The notes under the pieces were generated by a model. That model saw only the letters and a list, made by a program, of their open reading frames with translations, was not told the origin of the DNA and made no database searches. DNA of 18,849 bases from Candidatus Micrarchaeum sp. (GTDB lineage: Archaea; SpSt-1190; DYHY01): contig DYHY01000012.1 in NCBI GenBank assembly GCA_020723935.1, positions 1-18,849 on the forward strand. Reading direction: 5' to 3'. The stretch's first letter is position 1. Each line of letters starts with the position of its first letter. Positions 12,406 through 18,849 of this stretch are shown piece by piece. The position numbers and the translations under genes are program-made.

Positions 12406-14163
12406 TCAGGCCCGCCCCCCCTTCAGGGAAGTGAACCCGCCCCTGATGTATTCGGCCGAAAGTGGCCTGCCGTCGTACCTCAGTATCTTCTCCTCTATTT
12501 TGATCCCGGTCTGCTGCCTTATCAGGCGCCCGAGCTGCCCGGTCGCGTTCCCCTCAACGAGCACCAGGCGCTTGGCCTCGCGAAGAAGCCCTTCGGCAGC
12601 TTCGGGGAACGGCCACATGTAGACGAACTGCATAACGTTCGCCCTCACGCCCTGCTTTTCCAGGAGTTCGAGAGCCTCGATCGCCGGGCCCTTGGTGGAG
12701 CCCCACACCACGAGCGTGACATCCGCCCCCGCCGGGCCGTGGAGCGCCGGCGCGGGGACCTCCTTCTGGACGGAGGCGAACTTGCGCAGGCGCCTCTCGA
12801 CCTGGACCTTCCTCACCTGCGGGTCCTCGTCGATGCTCCCGAGCTCGTCCCTCTCGTCGCTCGGCTCCCTGTGGATGCCATACGCCGTCCCGGGTATCAC
12901 GCGCGGCGAGACGCCGTTCTCCGTGGAGAAATACCTCTTGAACGGCTGGTGAGCTTTGAGCCAGTCCTCGCCCACTATCCAGCCGCGGTTCACCGTCACC
13001 CTCGACTGGTCGAACTTCTCGTGGGAGAAGAAGCTTTCCGCGAGGTACTTGTCGCTCATGACGATCACTGGGAGCTGGAACCTCTCAGCCCAGTTGAACG
13101 CCTCCGCCGTCAGGTAGAAGCACTCCTCGGCGTCCCCCGGGACGACCACGAGGCGGGGGAACTCCCCCTGATGCGCGTTTATCACGAAATGCAGGTCCGC
13201 CTGCTCGGTCCTCGTCGGGAGGCCCGTCGCGGGCCCCGGCCTCTGGACCTCGATCATGACGACCGGCGTCTCGGTCATCGCCGCGAGGCCCAGGCCCTCC
13301 GTCTGGAGGGAGAAGCCCCCGCCGGAGGTGGAGATCATCGCGCGCACGCCCGCGTTCGCGGCCCCTATCGCCATGTTTATCCCCGCTATCTCGTCCTCGA
13401 CGTGCTTCATGACGAGGCTGCATTCGCGCTCGTTAGCCGCGAAATAGTGCATTATGGCGGAGGCGGGCGTCATCGGGTATGCGGCGAGGAACTTGCATCC
13501 GGCGCGTATCGCGCCCATCGCCATCGCCTCGTTCCCGGTGATGAGCATCTTCGGCGGCTCGCCCGCGCGGCCGGAGAGCTTCCAGCCGAAGGCCTTCGTG
13601 TCGTAGTTCTTCGCGGCGAAGTCGTACCCCAGCTTCGCTGCCCTGATGTTGGTGTCTGCCAGGGCCTCGCCCTTCTTCCCGAGGCCCTCCTTGATGAGCT
13701 GGTTCATGATCCCGACGTCCAGGCCGCAGAACGCCGCCGCGGCGCCCAGGCCCACAGTGTTCCTCATGATCCTCTCGCCGCCGGCCTCCTTGGCGAGGGC
13801 GAGGAGCGGGATGTGGCAGTAGGAGACGTCGCCCCTCTCCTTCTTCGTGTCCTTGACGTCGTCCGCGTCGTAGAGTATCACCCCGCCGGGAAGGACCTCC
13901 TTCTCGTGGTCGTCCATCGTCTTCCTGTTGAGGGCGAGGACCATCGAGACCGTCTCGGTGTGGCCCGGGACGGGCTTCGCGCGCACGCGTATCTGGACGG
14001 TGTTGTGGCCGCCGCGGATGAGGGAGGGGTATTCGTTGTTCACGAAGACGTGCAGGCCCATTCTCGTGCAGGCCTTGGAGAAGATCATCCCCGACTGGGC
14101 GATGCCGTATCCGGCCTCGCCGCCCATCTTGAAGCTGAAATCCAAGTCCGCCTGGCCTGCCAT
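12406..14163 (-). CDS. korA: 2-oxoacid:ferredoxin oxidoreductase, fused gamma-alpha subunit
   Basis: A 585-residue fusion. Residues 1 to about 195 are the gamma domain, beginning KMGGEAGYGIAQSG and with NNEYPSLIRGGHNT. From about 205 comes the alpha domain, with GNEAMAMGAIRAGCKFLAAYPMTPAS: YPMTPAS (229-235) is the YPITPSS motif that contacts substrate and TPP. Next come HVEDEIAGINMAIGAANAG with a conserved Glu, and GPATGLPTRTEQADL (310-324), all standard for the family. The C-terminus carries the transketolase-like segment ADVTLVVWGSTKGPAIEAL. The alpha-gamma fusion is typical of archaeal two-subunit 2-oxoacid:ferredoxin oxidoreductases. First gene of the operon with the beta subunit and the radical SAM gene. 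A TATA box 28 nt upstream supports leaderless ATG 14163. Confidence 0.93.
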   Translation of the reverse strand: MAGQADLDFSFKMGGEAGYGIAQSGMIFSKACTRMGLHVFVNNEYPSLIRGGHNTVQIRVRAKPVPGHTETVSMVLALNRKTMDDHEKEVLPGGVILYDADDVKDTKKERGDVSYCHIPLLALAKEAGGERIMRNTVGLGAAAAFCGLDVGIMNQLIKEGLGKKGEALADTNIRAAKLGYDFAAKNYDTKAFGWKLSGRAGEPPKMLITGNEAMAMGAIRAGCKFLAAYPMTPASAIMHYFAANERECSLVMKHVEDEIAGINMAIGAANAGVRAMISTSGGGFSLQTEGLGLAAMTETPVVMIEVQRPGPATGLPTRTEQADLHFVINAHQGEFPRLVVVPGDAEECFYLTAEAFNWAERFQLPVIVMSDKYLAESFFSHEKFDQSRVTVNRGWIVGEDWLKAHQPFKRYFSTENGVSPRVIPGTAYGIHREPSDERDELGSIDEDPQVRKVQVERRLRKFASVQKEVPAPALHGPAGADVTLVVWGSTKGPAIEALELLEKQGVRANVMQFVYMWPFPEAAEGLLREAKRLVLVEGNATGQLGRLIRQQTGIKIEEKILRYDGRPLSAEYIRGGFTSLKGGRA

Positions 14164-14186
14164 ATGGGTTTTTGGGGCTCCGAGGA

Positions 14187-14199
14187 AAATATTTAACCG
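14187..14199 (-). promoter_or_regulatory. TATA box of the oxidoreductase operon
   Basis: GGTTAAATATTTT on the minus strand, centred about 28 nt before ATG 14163. It is the strongest TATA in the window and separates this operon from the SUF operon ending at 14214. Confidence 0.7.
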
Positions 14200-14213
14200 T
14201 TCCGTTTCCCGCG

Positions 14214-14714
14214 CTATTTAAGCGCCTTAATAACCTGCTTCGCGTGCCCGGTCGGGTTCACCTGCTGGAACACCTTCCTGATCTTCCCCGCCGGGTCGAT
14301 GACGAACGTCGTCCTGACTATCCCCCAGCCGAAGATGCCCTTGTTCTGCCACACGCCGTAGGCCTTCGAGACGCTCCTGTCCGTGTCGCAGAGGAGCGGG
14401 AAGTTGAGCGAATACTTGTCGGAGAACTTTTTGTGGGAGGTGTAGTTGTCGTTGCTGATGCCCAGGACCACCGCCTTCTTCTTCGTTATGGCGGGGATGG
14501 TGTCCCGGAAGCCGCAGGCTTCCATCGTGCAGCCCGGCGTGTCGTCCTTGGGGTAGAAATAGATGACAACTGTCCTGCTCTTGAACTGCGAGAGCGTGTA
14601 CTTGTTCCCGTCGCTCCCCCACATCGAGAAATCCGGCGCCGTTTCGCCCCTTGAGAGCGGTGGCTTATACGTCGGCGAAGCTCTCGGCCGTGCGTAGGGA
14701 CCCCTGCTTGCCAT
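14214..14714 (-). CDS. bcp: Peroxiredoxin of the BCP/PrxQ type
   Basis: A 166-residue thiol peroxidase that reduces hydrogen peroxide and organic hydroperoxides. The active-site segment is YFYPKDDTPGCTMEACGFRD: peroxidatic Cys62 and, five residues later, the resolving Cys67, the atypical 2-Cys arrangement of E. coli BCP. APDF near residue 26 marks the start of the thioredoxin fold, and FVIDPAGKIRKVF the late strands. The first 20 residues (basic, Pro-rich) precede the usual family start. ATG 14714 comes 3 nt after the sufU stop with AGGAG about 10 nt upstream, so it is co-transcribed with the SUF genes. Placement suggests protection of Fe-S assembly from peroxide, which is inference. Confidence 0.92.
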   Translation of the reverse strand: MASRGPYARPRASPTYKPPLSRGETAPDFSMWGSDGNKYTLSQFKSRTVVIYFYPKDDTPGCTMEACGFRDTIPAITKKKAVVLGISNDNYTSHKKFSDKYSLNFPLLCDTDRSVSKAYGVWQNKGIFGWGIVRTTFVIDPAGKIRKVFQQVNPTGHAKQVIKALK

Positions 14715-14717
14715 CTT

Positions 14718-15134
14718 CTAACTCCTACGCTCCTTCGGCTTGCCCGGCCCCTTTATCATTTTTTCGCCCCCTTCCTGCCCGAGCGCCTCTTTCAGCGTCC
14801 TCAGCGGCAACAGGGCGCAGTTGAGCCTCGCGTGGCTTATGCCTATCCCCAGGAGCGCGAGGGCGTCCTTCTTGGAGAGATTCCTGGCCTCGGATAGACG
14901 CATCCCTTCGACTTTCTCCATAAGCATTGAAGAGGCCGCCGTGCTTATCGCGCACCCGCTCCCCATAAAGCGCGCCTGGGAGATCCTCCCCTTCGAGACC
15001 CTGACCTGGATGCTCACGCTGTCGCCGCAGGAGGGGTTGTGGCCGCTCGCCTGCGCGGTCGGCTCCGCAATCGTCCCCTTCTTCCTCGGGTGCTGGTAAT
15101 AGTCGACGATTGCTTCCGTGTAGATGTTCCCCAT
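14718..15134 (-). CDS. sufU: Fe-S cluster assembly scaffold / sulfur carrier, SufU-NifU (IscU-like)
   Basis: A 138-residue IscU-like protein. The three conserved Cys are all present: C36 in NPSCGD with D38, C61 in GSGCAIS, and C106 in RLNCALLPL. The spacing and the YTEAIVDYYQHPRKKG opening match SufU/NifU-N. In SUF systems it accepts sulfur from the cysteine desulfurase and passes it to the SufBCD scaffold, or acts as a zinc-dependent partner of SufS. The basic tail after residue 125 (KGPGKPKERRS) is an extra. It starts 4 nt after the sufS stop and is followed 3 nt later by the peroxiredoxin. I cannot decide from sequence between a scaffold and a transfer role. Confidence 0.92.
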   Translation of the reverse strand: MGNIYTEAIVDYYQHPRKKGTIAEPTAQASGHNPSCGDSVSIQVRVSKGRISQARFMGSGCAISTAASSMLMEKVEGMRLSEARNLSKKDALALLGIGISHARLNCALLPLRTLKEALGQEGGEKMIKGPGKPKERRS

Positions 15135-15138
15135 CGCC

Positions 15139-16389
15139 TCATGCGCCCCTTCTGCGGCCGCCGAAGACCTTCCTGACCTTCTCCAGCGAGCGCGCGAAGA
15201 ACTCGACCTCGCTTCCGGTGTTGTAGAAGTAGAAGCTCGCCCTGCTCGTGGCGAAGACCCCCAGCTTCCTCGTCAGGGGCTGGGCGCAGTGGTGGCCGGA
15301 GCGCACGGCAATCCCCTCCCGGTCGAGGATCGCCGCGATGTCGTGCGGATGCGCGCCCTCCATGCCGAAGGCGACGACCCCGCCCTTCTTCGCCGCGTCC
15401 GCCGGGCCGAAGACGCGCACGTCCCCTTGCTCGGAGAGGAGCGAGAGCGCGAGCTTCGTGAGCCTCATTTCGTGCGCGCGGATGCGGCCCATTCCTGCCT
15501 TCTTCAGGTAGTCGCACGCGGCGCCGAGGCCGATGGCTTGGGCGATCGGTGGCGTCCCCGCCTCGAACTTCCAAGGCAGGTCGTTCCATTTCGCCCCGGA
15601 AAACGTCACTTCCGAGATCATGTCCCCGCCGAACAGGAAGGGCGGCATCCTTTCGAGGAGCTCCTCCTTCCCCCAGAGGACGCCTATCCCCGTCGGGCCG
15701 CACATCTTGTGGCCTGAGAAGGCGAGCATGTCGCAGCCCAGGCTCCCGACGTCAACCCTCATGTGCGGGACGCTCTGCGCCCCGTCGACGACGACGTACG
15801 CGCCCTCCTTCCTCGCCATCGCCGCTATTTTCGCGACGGGGTTTATCGTCCCGAGGACGTTGGAGGAATGGGTGAGGGACACTATCTTGGCTCCGGCGAT
15901 CTTCTCCTTGAAGGTCCCCTCGTCTAGGAGCCCCGTCCGCATGTCGACCTCGAGCAATTCCAGGCGCGCTCCGTGCCTGCGGGCGGCCTGCTGCCAGGGG
16001 ACGAGGTTGCTGTGGTGCTCCATCTCGGTCGAGACGATCTTTTCCCCCTCCCCCACCGCGAGCTCGGAGAGCGACCCGGCCGCGAGGTTCAGGGCCTCCG
16101 TCGCGTTCTTCGTGAATATGATCTCCTTGGGGCTCCTCGCCCCTATGAACCTAGCGATCCTCTCGCGCGCACCCTCGTAGGCGTCCGTCGCCTCCTGGCT
16201 CAGGGTGTGCATCCCGCGGTGGACGTTAGCGTTCTCCCTCCGGTAGTATTCCTCGATGCGCCCGAGGACCTGCACGGGCTTGTGCGTCGTCGCGGCGTTG
16301 TCGAGGTAGACGAGCCTCTTCCCGTCGATCCTCCTCGAAAGTATCGGGAAGTCCTTCCTCAGCGCCGAAAGCGGCGGGCCCTGCGCCAT
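15139..16389 (-). CDS. sufS: Cysteine desulfurase, SufS type (group II)
   Basis: A 416-residue PLP enzyme that takes sulfur from L-cysteine as a persulfide, releasing alanine. It opens LRKDFPILSRRIDGKRLVYLDNAATTHKP as group II desulfurases do. Key residues: H125 in EMEHHSN (stacks on PLP), D202 in VVDGAQSVPH, the PLP lysine K228 in AFSGHKMCGPTG, and the catalytic C368 in VRSGHHCAQPL on a short SufS-type loop. The frame is open to 16440, but the extension overlaps the end of sufD and reads as R/G-rich shadow; ATG 16389 lies 4 nt after the sufD stop and gives the normal length. Sits between sufD and its acceptor sufU in the operon. Confidence 0.95.
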   Translation of the reverse strand: MAQGPPLSALRKDFPILSRRIDGKRLVYLDNAATTHKPVQVLGRIEEYYRRENANVHRGMHTLSQEATDAYEGARERIARFIGARSPKEIIFTKNATEALNLAAGSLSELAVGEGEKIVSTEMEHHSNLVPWQQAARRHGARLELLEVDMRTGLLDEGTFKEKIAGAKIVSLTHSSNVLGTINPVAKIAAMARKEGAYVVVDGAQSVPHMRVDVGSLGCDMLAFSGHKMCGPTGIGVLWGKEELLERMPPFLFGGDMISEVTFSGAKWNDLPWKFEAGTPPIAQAIGLGAACDYLKKAGMGRIRAHEMRLTKLALSLLSEQGDVRVFGPADAAKKGGVVAFGMEGAHPHDIAAILDREGIAVRSGHHCAQPLTRKLGVFATSRASFYFYNTGSEVEFFARSLEKVRKVFGGRRRGA

Positions 16390-16393
16390 CGCG

Positions 16394-17497
16394 TCATCTC
16401 TCCCCCGCCGGCCGCGCCGGGTCGCGCCATTTCTCGGCAATCATCCTTGCCACCGCATCGCGCTCCTGCGCTCCGCCGATTTTTAAGAAGGCCGGCGCGA
16501 GGAACCCTAGGGCGACGAGCTTCGTCGCCTCGTCGCGGGCTATCCCGCGGCTCATCAGGTAGAAGATGTGGTCGGGGTCTATCGGGCCTGAGGACGCGGA
16601 ATGGGTCGCGCGCACGTCGTTGGCCTCTATCTCAAGGGACGGTATCGCGTCGCTCCTCGAGTCGCTGTCGAGGAGCAGGGCGTGGCCCGCCAGGAACGAG
16701 TCCGTCTTCTGGGCGTCCTTCTCTATCTTTATGAGGCCCTCGAAGACGTTCTGCGCCCCGTCGGAAAGTATCGCCCGGGAGAGGACGTTCCCGGTCGTGT
16801 CGGGTTCCTCGTGGCTGACGAGTATCTCTGTGGCGAAGAGCTCGCCCCCCCTCGGATAGACCGCCTCCGAATAGCTGGCGGATGCCCCCCTTCCAGCGAG
16901 GGTTATTGTCTTCCTCGAGAACGCGAGCGAGCCGGCAAGCGAGGCGGAGAACCAGTTGATGGAGGAGTCCGCCGCGAGGACCGCCGTCTCCTCGGAGAGG
17001 ATCGCCGACTCGCGGTTGGCGGTCCCCGCGCCCAGGTCCACGACATCCAGGGCCGCGCCCCTGCCCAGGAAGAAAGCGAGGCTGGAGAACGACGCGGCGG
17101 GGCGCCCTTCGGAGGAGAGGATGATTCTTGCAAAGGCCCCCTCGCCTACGCAAACGACGCTCTTCACCGCGGCGGGCTTGCCGTTCTCGTAGGACGCCGT
17201 GAGCCTTATCGGCGCCTCCGGGCGCGCCCCCCGCGGGATGCTCAGGAACGCCCCGGCGGAGAAGGCGCAGTTCGCCAGAGCCCCTGCCTTCGTGCGTGCG
17301 GGCAGGAGGAGCTTTGCTGGGGCCTCCACTATCCCCGCTAGCTCTGCCGGGCCCTCCGAGGAGACCCCGGCCCTCCCGGTCACGCTCCCGATAGAATAGT
17401 CCAGCTTCCCCAGGTTCATGTAGACGGTCTTCTTCGGGGCGAGGCGCGCGAGCGATGCGCCCTCGCGCCGTCTGTATGCGCCGACGCCCTCCGCCAT
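16394..17497 (-). CDS. sufD: Fe-S cluster assembly protein SufD
   Basis: A 367-residue SufB/SufD-family protein that pairs with SufB on the SufBCD scaffold. The variable N-terminal half is followed by the beta-helix repeats. Near the C-terminus [31 protein letters not shown] shows the family block, with the conserved His of the THxA position (E. coli SufD His360 by alignment from memory) and the FYLMSRGI helix. It lacks the extra domain seen only in SufB. The ATG at 17497 directly follows the sufB stop (TAGATG), so translation is likely coupled. sufC, the ATPase gene, is not in the window and probably lies upstream of sufB. Confidence 0.9.
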   Translation of the reverse strand: MAEGVGAYRRREGASLARLAPKKTVYMNLGKLDYSIGSVTGRAGVSSEGPAELAGIVEAPAKLLLPARTKAGALANCAFSAGAFLSIPRGARPEAPIRLTASYENGKPAAVKSVVCVGEGAFARIILSSEGRPAASFSSLAFFLGRGAALDVVDLGAGTANRESAILSEETAVLAADSSINWFSASLAGSLAFSRKTITLAGRGASASYSEAVYPRGGELFATEILVSHEEPDTTGNVLSRAILSDGAQNVFEGLIKIEKDAQKTDSFLAGHALLLDSDSRSDAIPSLEIEANDVRATHSASSGPIDPDHIFYLMSRGIARDEATKLVALGFLAPAFLKIGGAQERDAVARMIAEKWRDPARPAGER

Positions 17498-18849
17498 CTA
17501 GCCCACCGACCCCTCCATCTCCAGCTTTATCAGCCGGTTGAGCTCGACTGCGTATTCCATCGGGAGCTCCTTGGTGAACGGCTCGATGAAGCCCATTATT
17601 ATCATGGATATCGCGTCCTCCCGTGATATGCCGCGGCTCATCAGGTAGAATATCTGGTCCTCGCCGATCTTGCCCACGGTCGCCTCGTGGCCTATCGTCG
17701 CGCTCTTCTCCTTGATCTCGATGTTGGGGTACGTGTCTGTCCTGCTCTTCTCGTCGAAGAGGAGCGCGTCGCAGCGGACGTTGCTCTTGACGTTCGTCGC
17801 CCCCTTCGCCACGAGCAGCTGGCCCCGGTAGGTCGCCCGCCCGCCGTCCTTGGAGATGGATTTCGAGACTATCGTCGACGTGGTTTCCGGCGCGAGGTGC
17901 AGTATCTTCCCCCCCGCGTCCTGGTGCTGGCCCCTGCCGGCGAAGGCTATGGAGAGTATGTCGCCGCGCGCCCCCCTGCCCTTGAGGAAGATGGAGGGGT
18001 ATTTCATCGTTATCTTGCTCCCGAGGTTCCCGTCCACCCACTCGACGGCCGAGTTCTTGTAGGCGTGCGCGCGCTTCGTCACGAGGTTGTAGACGTCGTT
18101 TGACCAGTTCTGTATCGTCGTGTACCTGATCTTGGCGCCGGGCATCGCGATGAGCTCCACGACCGCCGAGTGGAGGGCGTCGGTCGAATAGATGGGCGCG
18201 GTGCAGCCCTCGACGTAGTGGACCTGCGCGCCCTCGTCCGCTATTATGAGCGTCCTCTCGAACTGGCCCATGTTCTTTGCGTTGATCCTGAAATACGCCT
18301 GTAAAGGCACCTTGACTTTGACGCCCTTGGGGACGTAGACGAAGGAGCCGCCCGACCAGACCGCGCTGTTGAGTGCCGCGAACTTGTTGTCGTAGGGCGG
18401 GATCACCTTGCCGAAATGCTTCCCGACGATTTCCTCATGCTCCCTGAGGCCCGAATCCATGTCGAGGAACACGACGCCCCGCTTCTCGAGGTCTTGCCTG
18501 AGGTTGTGGTAGACGACTTCGCTGTCGTACTGCGCGCCGACGCCACCCAGGAACTGGCGCTCCGCCGCCGGGACGCCGAGCCGATCGAACGTGCGCTTGA
18601 TGTCCGCGGGGAGGTCGGTCCACTTCCTGCCGCGCCTGTCCTGCGGGCGCAGGTAGTAGACGATCTTGTCGAAATCTATCCCCGAGAGGTCCGCCCCCCA
18701 GCCGGGCATCGCCTTCCTGCGGAAGATCTCCAGGCTCTTCAACCGGAAGTCGAGCATCCATTTGGGCTCGCCCTTGATCTGCGATATCTGCCTAACGACC
18801 TCCTCGTCCAGGCCCTTCTTCGTCCTGAAGACGGAGCGCTCCTTGTCGT
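17498..18849 (-). CDS. sufB: Fe-S cluster assembly protein SufB (5' end outside the window)
   Basis: The frame continues past the internal Met at 18757 to the window edge ([20 protein letters not shown], then IKGEPKWM), so 449 residues are visible and about 10-30 are missing. SufB features: [13 protein letters not shown] opening, [28 protein letters not shown] with the Cys equivalent to E. coli SufB Cys254, and the C-terminal block [31 protein letters not shown]. At the position of E. coli Cys405 (KCGAHT) this protein has KSRTDT, a Ser; I believe this is usual for archaeal SufB, but it was not checked. First visible gene of the suf operon; sufC should be just outside. Confidence 0.95.
   Translation of the reverse strand, partial: DKERSVFRTKKGLDEEVVRQISQIKGEPKWMLDFRLKSLEIFRRKAMPGWGADLSGIDFDKIVYYLRPQDRRGRKWTDLPADIKRTFDRLGVPAAERQFLGGVGAQYDSEVVYHNLRQDLEKRGVVFLDMDSGLREHEEIVGKHFGKVIPPYDNKFAALNSAVWSGGSFVYVPKGVKVKVPLQAYFRINAKNMGQFERTLIIADEGAQVHYVEGCTAPIYSTDALHSAVVELIAMPGAKIRYTTIQNWSNDVYNLVTKRAHAYKNSAVEWVDGNLGSKITMKYPSIFLKGRGARGDILSIAFAGRGQHQDAGGKILHLAPETTSTIVSKSISKDGGRATYRGQLLVAKGATNVKSNVRCDALLFDEKSRTDTYPNIEIKEKSATIGHEATVGKIGEDQIFYLMSRGISREDAISMIIMGFIEPFTKELPMEYAVELNRLIKLEMEGSVG

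Noticed and set aside
12301-14196. A 631-residue open frame antisense to the oxidoreductase alpha gene
   Set aside because: Arg/Glu/His/Leu-rich shadow typical of GC-rich coding DNA read in the opposite frame; the sense strand is an unmistakable conserved enzyme.
16390-16440. 17-residue N-terminal extension of sufS
   Set aside because: It would overlap the sufD end and adds a non-homologous basic stretch; ATG 16389 matches the family start.
1-18849. CRISPR array, insertion sequence, prophage or defence island
   Set aside because: No regularly spaced repeats, transposase, integrase, terminal inverted repeats or recognisable defence genes were seen; the degenerate nucleotidyltransferase alone is not enough.

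Overview
The window is almost certainly archaeal. It encodes an archaeal-type fructose-1,6-bisphosphate aldolase/phosphatase, the short archaeal form of triosephosphate isomerase, a two-subunit 2-oxoacid:ferredoxin oxidoreductase, an archaeal HTH regulator, an archaeal FAD synthetase-like protein and three pilin-like proteins with class III (QxSxE) signal peptides. Most transcription units carry a TATA-like box about 25-31 nt before the start codon, which points to leaderless or nearly leaderless mRNAs. Most of the sequence is GC-rich with compact genes. A DPANN-type archaeon (Micrarchaeota/Diapherotrites-like) is plausible, but this is inference and lineage was not tested.

Layout. 1-1610: a lower-GC, broken region with the end of a CARDB surface protein, a HELGH zinc metalloprotease and a small membrane protein, interrupted by two or three frameshifts. 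1647-3753 (+): gluconeogenic fbp aldolase/phosphatase and tpiA, separated by a 253-nt spacer with hairpins. 3761-4890 (-): a three-gene operon of class III signal-peptide pilin-like proteins, convergent with tpiA. 4962-5699 (-) and 5839-6402 (+): an HTH regulator divergent from an unknown aromatic-rich protein. 6428-8195 (-): a nucleotidyltransferase-like protein, a RibL-type cytidylyltransferase and a frameshifted KaiC/RAD55-like protein. 8247-8885 (-): endonuclease III. 8886-9078: a spacer with a diverged direct repeat and hairpins. 9079-10353 (-): a lipoprotein-like protein with an M23 (LytM-like) domain. 10426-14163 (-): an operon of oxidoreductase alpha(gamma-alpha fusion), beta and an AmmeMemoRadiSam-type radical SAM enzyme. 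14214-18849 (-): sufB (5' end off the window), sufD, sufS, sufU and a BCP peroxiredoxin, packed with gaps of 0-4 nt.

How the genes fit together. KorAB-type oxidoreductase, endonuclease III and the radical SAM enzyme all need Fe-S clusters, and the SUF operon beside them would supply these; the peroxiredoxin at its end suggests coupling to oxidative stress. Fbp and TpiA meet at the triose-phosphate/FBP step of gluconeogenesis. The CARDB/metalloprotease pair, the pilin-like cluster and the M23 lipoprotein are cell-surface functions.

I found no tRNA, rRNA, CRISPR array or insertion sequence. I did not find a clear new multi-gene defence or mobile system. The best leads are the set of frameshifts that all fit a -1 (or +2) shift, the M23-like lipoprotein in an archaeon, the pilin-like operon, the repeat-bearing spacer at 8886-9078, and the translational coupling of the radical SAM gene to the ferredoxin oxidoreductase.
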